From positions 1 to 5,883 of the forward strand of contig CAIPWG010000453.1 in NCBI GenBank assembly GCA_903868655.1: 5,883 nt of DNA. Reading direction: 5' to 3'. Position numbers and translations under genes: made by a program. Shown piece by piece: positions 1-5,410 of this stretch (position 1 is the first letter of the stretch; each line of letters begins with the position of its first letter). Under the pieces are notes generated by a model. That model was not told where the DNA came from and made no database searches. It worked only from the letters and a program-made list of their open reading frames with translations. Source of the stretch: an uncultured Sphingomonadales bacterium (GTDB taxonomy: Bacteria; Pseudomonadota; Alphaproteobacteria; Sphingomonadales; Sphingomonadaceae).

Positions 1-1659
1 AATGGATTTACGAAAGGTCGTGGAAAAAGATTGGCTGTTCGGCGAGTCCATTTCCGGAAACAGGAGCGTATGCTTCATGCTCCGTATGGACCTTACATAG
101 TCAATGAAACCCAGTCTGATGAGTTCCGGGTGAATGGGGATTTTGCGCGTGGATTGAGCGGTTTTAAGTCCGCGATCCTCGTTTGATGTGATGTCGAAAT
201 ACGGGATTGGGGCATCAATTTTGACGTCGCCCTCGCGCATGCCGACAATTTCTGCCGATCGCGCACCGGTCAGGATCAGGATAAGCGGGATCCAATACCA
301 GGCGTCATGATAAATTTGGTGACCCTGCTTAAATCGCTCGTCCAGGCTAAGGCAGCCATGCCAGATCGGCGCGCTGAGCAGGTGTTCGATTTCATCAAGC
401 TGCCAGTTAGCGCGCTTATCGCGCGCACGTTTTGATTTGCCTTCGCCGCGCTGAACAATCTTGAACGACTGCGTCCTAAAGTTGAGCGTCTTTGCGGGGG
501 TATGTGGCGTTTTTCCGCCGTCTTCGTCGGCTGCGTATTTCAGTACCACCGAAATCCATGTGATGTATTTTTCTATCGTCTTCGACGAAATGCCAACTCG
601 GGTGCTTTGACCTTCAGCGTGCAATTGCTCTGCATAGGCGAGGCTCGCGGGCAAACCATGCTGACGCTCCGCGCGGGTTTTGCCCCAGCGATTGGGAAGT
701 TTCGCGCAAAGGTCATGGAACGCGCTGACGTGGCTTTGGTTGAGATCTTCGATCGCAACGTTTCCGCCGCACGCAAAGTCAAACACCCTTATGGCGGTTT
801 CGACCTGCGCAATCGACGCAGGCGACCACGCATTATTTTTCTTATATTCAGCGATGCAGGTCTTCGCCGCCTCGCACAGTAGCAGTTTCGGTAGAGGTGC
901 CGGAGCAGCTGCTTGAGGAGGGGGTGGAGGCGCGGGCGTCGGCTCCGCTTCGCGGGGCTTGTCGTCCTTTTCAGCCTTCTTGGCGGCTGCGAGGCGATCA
1001 TAGATGAAGGGCTCATCGCTCTCCGCGGCAGCGTCTGCCCAGCCACTGAGGTCGCCCGGAAAAAGACCCAAGCTTTCGTTTGCTTTATGGCAGGCTTGTG
1101 CACGCGCCGACAAGATTACGTTCTTGACCCGGTGAAGGTTTTCTTCTGTCGGCGTGATGTCGAAATGCTCGACGTAAGCATCGATCTGGCGGTGGCTGAC
1201 ACCAACGCCATTGGAATGGGCCGCGAACAGGCGAGCCAGGTATTCGCATCGTTCCCGTGACCAGCCATCATTCGCCAAACGTGCAATATCGTTATCTGTC
1301 AGTTTGCCATGGGGGCCGGCCATGATCCGATACATTTCGGCCCAGGCCAGATTTATCTCGCGATGGGTGTGAGGATCGGCTTCACTGCCGATCTGGTCCG
1401 ACAAAATTCGTTTTAGTTGCCAGCGCAGGGCATCATTAAAAATCTTTTTCAAAGTGTCGGGGCCGACTGCCACCCCAACCTCGCCATACGCCATTTTTAA
1501 TGTCTCGACCAAACCAGCGAGCACATTTGCTCGCGCTCTCGCTTGGCGGATCAAACCACACCGTAACGAAATCGCAAGGGTAAACCTATGTGGCCCAATG
1601 GTGATGCGTCGGCGCCAACAATAGGTTTCGCCACGGCGTGCGATGTGCAATTTGGACAT
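1..1659 (-). CDS. Tyrosine recombinase / site-specific integrase, partial (C-terminus beyond left edge)
   Basis: The minus-strand frame is open from an ATG at 1659 to the window edge, giving 553 codons with no stop. It probably catalyses integration and excision of the element lying to the left, at the neighbouring tRNA-Pro. The N-terminus (MSKLHIARRGETYCWRRR, then a basic SLR-type stretch to about residue 47) resembles the DUF6538-like start of many proteobacterial integrases. A helical region follows, then a proline/alanine-rich linker at about 239-257. A SAM-like core-binding domain probably begins near 260. The catalytic domain shows TGARSAEIVGM with the box I arginine at R467, and LKTAQSTRKIPIHPEL with the beta-hairpin lysine at K499. 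The HxxR box and the nucleophilic tyrosine are not in view, so catalytic completeness cannot be judged. The start is supported by AGGTGATC five bases upstream. An in-frame GTG at 1702-1704 is a less likely start. Family assignment is firm; the exact subfamily is not. Confidence 0.93.
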   Translation of the reverse strand, partial: MSKLHIARRGETYCWRRRITIGPHRFTLAISLRCGLIRQARARANVLAGLVETLKMAYGEVGVAVGPDTLKKIFNDALRWQLKRILSDQIGSEADPHTHREINLAWAEMYRIMAGPHGKLTDNDIARLANDGWSRERCEYLARLFAAHSNGVGVSHRQIDAYVEHFDITPTEENLHRVKNVILSARAQACHKANESLGLFPGDLSGWADAAAESDEPFIYDRLAAAKKAEKDDKPREAEPTPAPPPPPQAAAPAPLPKLLLCEAAKTCIAEYKKNNAWSPASIAQVETAIRVFDFACGGNVAIEDLNQSHVSAFHDLCAKLPNRWGKTRAERQHGLPASLAYAEQLHAEGQSTRVGISSKTIEKYITWISVVLKYAADEDGGKTPHTPAKTLNFRTQSFKIVQRGEGKSKRARDKRANWQLDEIEHLLSAPIWHGCLSLDERFKQGHQIYHDAWYWIPLILILTGARSAEIVGMREGDVKIDAPIPYFDITSNEDRGLKTAQSTRKIPIHPELIRLGFIDYVRSIRSMKHTLLFPEMDSPNSQSFSTTFRKSI

Positions 1660-1664
1660 GCGTT

Positions 1665-1672
1665 GATCACCT
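1665..1672 (-). promoter_or_regulatory. Shine-Dalgarno site of the integrase gene
   Basis: On the minus strand the sequence AGGTGATC lies five bases before the ATG at 1659. It matches the 16S rRNA 3' tail complement over eight bases. It decides the start codon, because the frame itself stays open further upstream into the tRNA gene. Confidence 0.75.
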
Positions 1673-1674
1673 GC

Positions 1675-1717
1675 GTGTACTGCAGTGTGTACAACGCTGT
1701 GCACAGCGTTCTCACAC
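1675..1717. promoter_or_regulatory. Cluster of palindromes upstream of int (candidate operator or recombinase-binding region)
   Basis: AACGCTGTGCACAGCGTT at 1693-1710 is a perfect 18-bp palindrome. It is flanked by offset arms GTGTG (1685-1689) and CACAC (1713-1717). Next to it is a second symmetric block: ACTGCAGT (1679-1686) is a perfect palindrome, set inside an inverted repeat TGTAC (1676-1680) and GTACA (1689-1693). GTGTAC is also directly repeated at 1675-1680 and 1687-1692. The block sits between the integrase ribosome binding site and the tRNA 3' end. A repressor or excisionase operator controlling int, or integrase arm sites, would both fit; the sequence alone does not decide. There is no T-run, so it is not a typical terminator. 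No convincing int promoter is visible by eye. Confidence 0.55.
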
Positions 1718-1736
1718 CGATGAGAAAAACAGGTTA

Positions 1737-1752
1737 ATTCAACGACTTGAAT
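1737..1752. repeat. Short inverted repeat just downstream of tRNA-Pro
   Basis: ATTCAA (1737-1742) and TTGAAT (1747-1752) form a six-base-pair stem with a CGAC loop, six bases beyond the tRNA CCA end on the minus strand. A TTTTT run follows about seven bases later, so it is at best a weak intrinsic terminator. It could also be an imprint of the integration junction. Confidence 0.4.
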
Positions 1753-1758
1753 GGAAAT

Positions 1759-1801
1759 TGGTCGGGGAGAGAGGATTCGAACCTCCGGCCCCTGCCACCC
1801 G
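1759..1801 (-). other. Probable attachment site core (one att end) within the tRNA-Pro 3' half
   Basis: This is inferred from context. Tyrosine recombinases of tRNA-targeting elements commonly recombine in the anticodon-loop to T-loop and 3' end region, and the integrase gene lies directly beyond it. The extent given, from anticodon to CCA, is the usual range and not a measured boundary. The partner copy needed to prove it is not in this window. Confidence 0.5.
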
Positions 1802-1835
1802 AAGACAGTGCTCTACCAGGCTGAGCTACTCCCCG
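1759..1835 (-). tRNA. tRNA-Pro, anticodon CGG
   Basis: The minus strand folds into a full 77-nt cloverleaf. The acceptor arms CGGGGAG and CTCCCCG pair over seven bases. The D stem is GCTC/GAGC, and the anticodon stem CTGTC/GGCAG has one wobble pair. The T arm GGAGG/CCTCT encloses the TTCGAAT loop. The anticodon loop TTCGGGT places CGG at 1799-1801, reading proline CCG codons. The 3' CCA is encoded (1759-1761). The integrase gene begins 99 bases beyond this 3' end in the same direction, so the 3' half of the tRNA is the likely attachment core. The gene appears intact, as expected when an element restores the tRNA end on insertion. Confidence 0.96.
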
Positions 1836-1846
1836 ACCGATCAACA

Positions 1847-1873
1847 AGCCGCCCGGATTTTTATCGGACGGCT
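1847..1873 (-). other. Hairpin in the tRNA-Pro leader
   Basis: AGCCG-CCCG-GAT (1847-1858) pairs with ATCGGACGGCT (1863-1873), with one C-A mismatch and one bulged G, around a TTTT loop. It lies between the tRNA promoter and the mature 5' end, so it would form in the precursor leader. It may guide processing or stabilise the leader. The T residues are in the loop, so it is not a usual terminator for either strand. Confidence 0.45.
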
Positions 1874-1889
1874 GTGGAGGCAGGCGCGC

Positions 1890-1918
1890 GATATAGGCAG
1901 CGGTGTTGGGTGTGGCAA
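1890..1918 (-). promoter_or_regulatory. Predicted sigma70-type promoter of tRNA-Pro
   Basis: On the minus strand TTGCCA (-35, 1913-1918) and TATATC (-10, 1890-1895) are separated by exactly 17 bases. The discriminator after the -10 is GC-rich (GCGCGC), as is usual for stable-RNA promoters under stringent control. Transcription would start near 1883, leaving a leader of about 47 bases to be removed by RNase P. Confidence 0.6.
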
Positions 1919-2027
1919 GCCGGGAATGTCGCCTTTGCGTCAAAAAGTCGCGCGGCTTACCTGCGTTCCACAAGAAAGCATCGGTTGGTGCTTGGGTTGC
2001 TTGGGGCGGACAGGCTAGGCTGCCATC

Positions 2028-2957
2028 ATGGCAGAACCGCATTATGAGCAGCAATATCTCGATCTCATGCACCGCATATGGACGGCGGGCGATGAACGTG
2101 TTGATCGTACCGGGGTTGGTACGCGTTCGGTGTTCGGCACCAGCCTGCGGTTTGATCTGTCGGACGGCCGGGTACCGTTGCTCACCACCAAGCGCGTTTT
2201 CTGGAAAACCGCGACACGCGAATTTTTGTGGTTTCTGACAGGCGATACCAATATCCGCGCGTTGTGCGCCCAAGGCGTCGAAATCTGGACCGACTGGCCG
2301 CTGGCGCGGTATATTCGGGAAACCGGTGACCGGATCGAACGTGCGGCATTTTCGCGACGCATTGTCGAAGACGCCGCTTTTGCCGCGCGCTGGGGTGATC
2401 TGGGACCAGTCTATGGCAAGCAATGGGTCGATTGGCCGGTTTATGAGCCACTGGGCGAGGGGCTGTTCCGCCAGCGCACGCATGGTGTGAACCAGGTGGC
2501 CGATCTGGTGCACGCCTTGCGAACCAATCCGGGCAGCCGTCGGCACATTGTCGAAGGCTGGAACGTGGCTGAGCTTGACACCATGGCGCTTCCCCCGTGT
2601 CACAAGACCTATCAGTTCCATGTTGCGGACGGACGCTTGTCGGGCGTGCTGTATCAGCGCAGTTGCGATGTCGCACTGGGCCTGCCGTTCAACTTGTGGG
2701 GTGCTGCGCTGTTTATCCATATGCTGGCACAGCAATGCGATCTGCATCCGGGAGAGCTGGTGTGGATGGGGGGTGACACGCACCTTTATCTGAACCACAC
2801 CGATCTGGTGGAGGCGCAATTGGCGCGACACCCTGCGGGGGATCCTCGAATCGCTATTCGCCATAGGCCCGACACTATTTTCGACTATGCCATCGATGAT
2901 ATTGCGGTGCATGACTACCATCCGCAAGGTCACTTGGCGGCACCCGTCGCTGTTTAG
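2028..2957 (+). CDS. thyA: Thymidylate synthase (ThyA), 309 aa
   Basis: Cytosolic homodimeric enzyme that methylates dUMP to dTMP with 5,10-methylenetetrahydrofolate, releasing dihydrofolate. Family landmarks occur in order: DRTGVGT (26-32, phosphate-binding Arg27), TTKR (53-56), EFLWFLTGDTNI (65-76), IWTDW (86-90), GDLGPVYGKQW (123-133), SRRHIVEGWN (170-179), LPPCH with catalytic Cys191, QRSCD (210-214), GLPFN ending at Asn222, and GGDTHLYLNH (248-257). The end, APVAV, matches the canonical C-terminus. It is about 45 residues longer than the E. coli enzyme. Most of this is an insert at about 91-121, as in the long Lactobacillus casei-type form. The start aligns a few residues before the E. 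coli N-terminus; its ribosome site is weak (AGG at 2017-2019). It is divergent from tRNA-Pro and 107 bases ahead of the bkd operon. All active-site residues that can be checked are present. Confidence 0.97.
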   Translation: MAEPHYEQQYLDLMHRIWTAGDERVDRTGVGTRSVFGTSLRFDLSDGRVPLLTTKRVFWKTATREFLWFLTGDTNIRALCAQGVEIWTDWPLARYIRETGDRIERAAFSRRIVEDAAFAARWGDLGPVYGKQWVDWPVYEPLGEGLFRQRTHGVNQVADLVHALRTNPGSRRHIVEGWNVAELDTMALPPCHKTYQFHVADGRLSGVLYQRSCDVALGLPFNLWGAALFIHMLAQQCDLHPGELVWMGGDTHLYLNHTDLVEAQLARHPAGDPRIAIRHRPDTIFDYAIDDIAVHDYHPQGHLAAPVAV

Positions 2958-2966
2958 AGCGTGTAA

Positions 2967-2995
2967 TTGACCCTTGCGCGACGGTGTAATATAAT
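2967..2995 (+). promoter_or_regulatory. Near-consensus sigma70 promoter for the bkd operon
   Basis: TTGACC (-35, 2967-2972) and TATAAT (-10, 2990-2995) are spaced by exactly 17 bases, matching 11 of the 12 consensus positions. It begins ten bases after the thyA stop, inside a short AT-rich island. Transcription would start near 3002, giving a leader of about 60 bases. Such a match is rare by chance in GC-rich DNA, so the bkd genes probably have their own promoter, though thyA readthrough is possible because no terminator is seen between them. Confidence 0.75.
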
Positions 2996-2998
2996 TAC
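2986..2998. promoter_or_regulatory. Operator-like inverted repeat over the -10 box
   Basis: GTAAT and ATTAC flank an ATA spacer, forming a symmetric 13-base site that covers the -10 box. The seven-base word GTGTAAT also occurs twice in direct orientation, at 2961-2967 and 2984-2990, 23 bases apart. A repressor bound here would block the promoter. Bkd operons in Pseudomonas are controlled by the Lrp-type regulator BkdR, but no regulator gene is in view, so the identity of any protein binding here is unknown. AT-rich -10 regions often contain chance symmetry. Confidence 0.4.
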
Positions 2999-3053
2999 GT
3001 CTGCATAAAATATTCCGTCTTTGCCGAGTCACGGCCAAAGCCGGTTTTGGAGC

Positions 3054-3057
3054 AGGA
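3054..3057 (+). promoter_or_regulatory. Ribosome binding site that sets the E1 alpha start
   Basis: AGGA lies seven bases before the ATG at 3065. An in-frame TTG at 3047 would add six residues (MEQETS) but has no suitable Shine-Dalgarno sequence before it, and the added residues would encode the ribosome site itself. The ATG is therefore preferred. Confidence 0.7.
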
Positions 3058-3064
3058 AACGTCG

Positions 3065-4360
3065 ATGATCAGGGGCAATCTGCCAAAGCTGTCGTTGCAT
3101 GTGCCAGAGCCGCGTTATCGGCCCGGCGATCCCGTGGATTTCGCGGCGGTCACCGTGCCACCGGCCGGTGCGCAACCCCGTCCGGATGAGGCATGTGCAG
3201 CGGTGGAGACCCATCCGCTGTGTCTCGATCTGATCCGTGTGCTCGGCGATGATGATCGCGCCCACGGGCCGTGGGATCCCAAGCTTGATCCGGCAACGTT
3301 GATCCGGATGCTGCGCCTGATGGCGCTCACCAGGGCGTTTGACGCGCGAATGGTGCGCGTGCAGCGGCAGGGCAAGACCAGTTTCTACATGAAATCCACG
3401 GGCGAAGAGGCGACTTCGGTAGCGACCGCACTGGCATTGGCCGATGATGACATGGTGTTTCCAAGCTATCGCCAGCAAGGGCTGTTTATCGCGCGCGGTT
3501 ACCCGCTGGTCGACATGGTCAACCAGATTTTTTCAAATCGCGCAGACAAGCTCAAAGGTCGGCAACTGCCAATCATGTATTCGGCCCGAGCACAGTCGCT
3601 TTTTTCGATCTCGGGCAATCTCGCTACCCAATTGCCGCAGGCAGTTGGTTGGGCAATGGCGAGCGCCATTCGCGGTGACAGCCGGATTGCCAGTACTTTT
3701 GTTGGCGAAGGGTCGAGCGCAGAAGGTGACTTCCATTCGGCGTTGACCTTTGCCGCTGTCTACAACGCGCCGGTGGTGCTCAATCTGGTCAACAACCAGT
3801 GGGCGATTTCGAGTTTTTCGGGCTTTGCCGGCGCCGAACGGACGACGTTTGCTGCGCGCGCTATCGGTTATGGCATTGCCGGGCTCCGCATTGACGGCAA
3901 CGATCCGCTGGCGGTCTATGCCGCGGTGCGGTGGGCGGCAGATCGTGCCCGGTCAAACGCCGGGCCGACCTTGATCGAACATTTTACCTATCGTGTTGAA
4001 GGGCATTCAACCTCGGATGATCCGGGCCAATATCGCTCTGCCGCCGAAAGCAGTGCCTGGCCGCTGGGCGATCCAATTGATCGTCTGATGCGACACCTGA
4101 TCGCGCTGGGCGAATGGGATGCCGATCGCCACGCGGCGATGGACGCTGATGTCGATGCCGAAGTGCGTGCGGCCGTGCGCGCGGCAGAAGCCAACGGCAC
4201 TCTGGGGCATGGCTTGCACCACCCGTTCCGCACCATGTTTGAAGACGTGTTTGAAACGCTGCCATGGCATCTGGTCGAACAGAGCCAGCAGGCGATCCAT
4301 GAACGGCAGGTCAAATGGCCCGAATGGAGCGATGACGCCGATGTGGGAGACGCGAAATGA
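3065..4360 (+). CDS. bkdA1: Branched-chain 2-oxoacid dehydrogenase E1 component, alpha subunit, 431 aa
   Basis: Alpha half of the thiamine-diphosphate-dependent E1 heterotetramer. E1 decarboxylates 2-oxoisovalerate, 2-oxoisocaproate and 2-oxo-3-methylvalerate and transfers the acyl group to lipoyl-E2 in the cytosol. The N-terminus LHVPEPRYRPGDPVDF and the stretches FYMKSTGEEA and KGRQLPIMYSAR closely resemble the Pseudomonas BkdA1 type. The ThDP/Mg motif is GEGSSAEGD (214-222) through to NNQWAIS (243-249), with Glu215 and Asn244 spaced 29 residues apart as in the mammalian subunit. GHSTSDDPGQYR, with His314 and Ser315, corresponds to the loop that is phosphorylated in mammals. Length fits the bacterial family (about 410). 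It is the first gene of the operon, overlaps E1 beta by four bases, and is preceded by its own strong promoter. The branched-chain call is favoured over pyruvate dehydrogenase by the N-terminus and the STSDD loop. Confidence 0.94.
   Translation: MIRGNLPKLSLHVPEPRYRPGDPVDFAAVTVPPAGAQPRPDEACAAVETHPLCLDLIRVLGDDDRAHGPWDPKLDPATLIRMLRLMALTRAFDARMVRVQRQGKTSFYMKSTGEEATSVATALALADDDMVFPSYRQQGLFIARGYPLVDMVNQIFSNRADKLKGRQLPIMYSARAQSLFSISGNLATQLPQAVGWAMASAIRGDSRIASTFVGEGSSAEGDFHSALTFAAVYNAPVVLNLVNNQWAISSFSGFAGAERTTFAARAIGYGIAGLRIDGNDPLAVYAAVRWAADRARSNAGPTLIEHFTYRVEGHSTSDDPGQYRSAAESSAWPLGDPIDRLMRHLIALGEWDADRHAAMDADVDAEVRAAVRAAEANGTLGHGLHHPFRTMFEDVFETLPWHLVEQSQQAIHERQVKWPEWSDDADVGDAK
4345..4349 (+). promoter_or_regulatory. 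Ribosome binding site for E1 beta inside the E1 alpha coding end
   Basis: GGGAG lies seven bases before the ATG at 4357. The start overlaps the E1 alpha stop as ATGA (4357-4360), so translation of the two subunits is probably coupled, suiting an equimolar alpha2beta2 complex. Confidence 0.7.
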
Positions 4361-5382
4361 GCGCGCCCGGAAAACGCATGTCGATGATCGAGGCGATCAA
4401 CGACGCGCTCGACGTGATGATGGGCCGCGATGATACGGTTGTCGTTATGGGCGAAGACGTCGGCTATTTCGGCGGGGTGTTTCGCGCCACGGCGGGGCTT
4501 CAGGCCAAGTATGGCAAGACCCGCGTTTTCGATACGCCGATTTCGGAATGCGGCATCATCGGTGTCGCTGTGGGGATGGGGGCCTATGGCCTGCGTCCCG
4601 TGCCCGAGATCCAGTTTGCCGATTACATCTATCCCGGGCTGGACCAGCTGGTGTCTGAAGCGGCGCGGCTGCGTTATCGTTCGGCAGGCGAATTCATCGC
4701 GCCCATGACGGTGCGCACACCGTTTGGCGGCGGAATCTTTGGCGGGCAGACGCATAGCCAAAGCCCGGAAGCACTGTTTACGCATGTCGCCGGGCTGAAA
4801 ACCGTCGTGCCGAGCACGCCGTACGATGCCAAAGGATTGTTGATCGCAGCCATCGAAGACAACGATCCCGTGATCTTCTTTGAGCCCAAGCGGCTGTATA
4901 ATGGCCCATTCAACGGGCATTATGACGAACCGGCAACGCCTTGGGCGCGGCATCCCGATAGCGAAGTGCCCGAAGGCCACTATCGGATCCCTTTGGGCAA
5001 AGCGCGCGTGGTGCGTGAAGGCGAAGCGGTGACTGTCCTGGCGTATGGCACGATGGTCCATGTCGCTCTGGCTGTCGCCGAACGCCAGGGCGTCGACGCC
5101 GAAGTGATCGATTTGCGCAGTTTGGTGCCACTGGATATCGAAACCATCGAGGCATCGGTTAAAAAGACCGGCCGGTGCATGGTCCTGCACGAGGCGACCC
5201 GCACTGGCGGTTTTGGGGCCGAGTTGTCTGCTTTGGTGCAGGAACGATGTTTCTATGCGCTGGAGGCGCCGGTTGAACGCGTTACAGGGTTTGATACGCC
5301 CTATCCCCATAGTCTTGAATGGGCCTATTTCCCCGGCCCGGTGCGGATTGGTGAGGCTTTTGCCCGCCTGATCGCTGCATGA
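4357..5382 (+). CDS. bkdA2: Branched-chain 2-oxoacid dehydrogenase E1 component, beta subunit, 341 aa
   Basis: Beta half of E1; it completes the ThDP site at the alpha-beta interface and contacts the E2 core. An N-terminal pyrimidine-binding transketolase-type domain shows MGEDVGYFGGVFRAT (31-45, Glu33), DTPISECGI (59-67, Glu64) and EIQFADYIYPGLDQ (84-97). HSQSPEA (133-139) contains the conserved active-site histidine. A C-terminal transketolase domain follows, with VLAYGTMVHVA and EVIDLRSLVPLD, then HEATRTGGFGAEL and a final stretch ending PYPHSLEWAYFPGP. These features match the Pseudomonas BkdA2 type along the whole length. The ATG at 4357 has a good ribosome site; a second ATG at 4378 is possible but less well placed. 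Only 28 bases separate it from the E2 gene. No missing residues were noticed. Confidence 0.95.
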   Translation: MSAPGKRMSMIEAINDALDVMMGRDDTVVVMGEDVGYFGGVFRATAGLQAKYGKTRVFDTPISECGIIGVAVGMGAYGLRPVPEIQFADYIYPGLDQLVSEAARLRYRSAGEFIAPMTVRTPFGGGIFGGQTHSQSPEALFTHVAGLKTVVPSTPYDAKGLLIAAIEDNDPVIFFEPKRLYNGPFNGHYDEPATPWARHPDSEVPEGHYRIPLGKARVVREGEAVTVLAYGTMVHVALAVAERQGVDAEVIDLRSLVPLDIETIEASVKKTGRCMVLHEATRTGGFGAELSALVQERCFYALEAPVERVTGFDTPYPHSLEWAYFPGPVRIGEAFARLIAA

Positions 5383-5410
5383 CCCCCTCTCAGCTACGGA
5401 ACACTGCGCC

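Larger units (their letters stand above)
1836..2027. other. Divergent intergenic region between tRNA-Pro and thyA
   Basis: Besides the tRNA promoter and leader hairpin, this stretch should hold the thyA promoter. The best plus-strand candidate is TTGCGT (1935-1940) with TACCTG 17 bases later (1958-1963), but the -10 match is poor. The last 50 bases before thyA are rich in G and T. No small gene is convincing here. Confidence 0.4.

Noticed and set aside
502..1260. Plus-strand open frames of 78-126 codons in the left part
   Set aside because: All are antisense to the continuous integrase frame and lack recognisable features or ribosome sites.
1693..1710. The 18-bp palindrome as a rho-independent terminator
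   Set aside because: It has no central loop of usual size and no T-run follows on either strand.
1638..2238. Plus-strand open frames across the tRNA and the start of thyA
   Set aside because: They cross the tRNA gene or overlap thyA out of frame, and the one ending in thyA is a frame shadow.
1734..3038. A 434-codon minus-strand open frame across tRNA-Pro and thyA
   Set aside because: It runs antisense over the whole of thyA and through the tRNA gene, its composition is that of a shadow frame, and it shows no recognisable domain.
3047..3064. TTG at 3047 as the start of E1 alpha
   Set aside because: The ATG at 3065 has a well-spaced AGGA, while the TTG has no suitable ribosome site and its extra codons contain the ribosome site itself.
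3704..3712. GEG instead of GDG in the ThDP motif of E1 alpha as a possible inactivating change
   Set aside because: The mammalian branched-chain E1 alpha also has GEG, with Glu as a metal ligand, and the 29-residue spacing to Asn is kept, so this is normal for the family.
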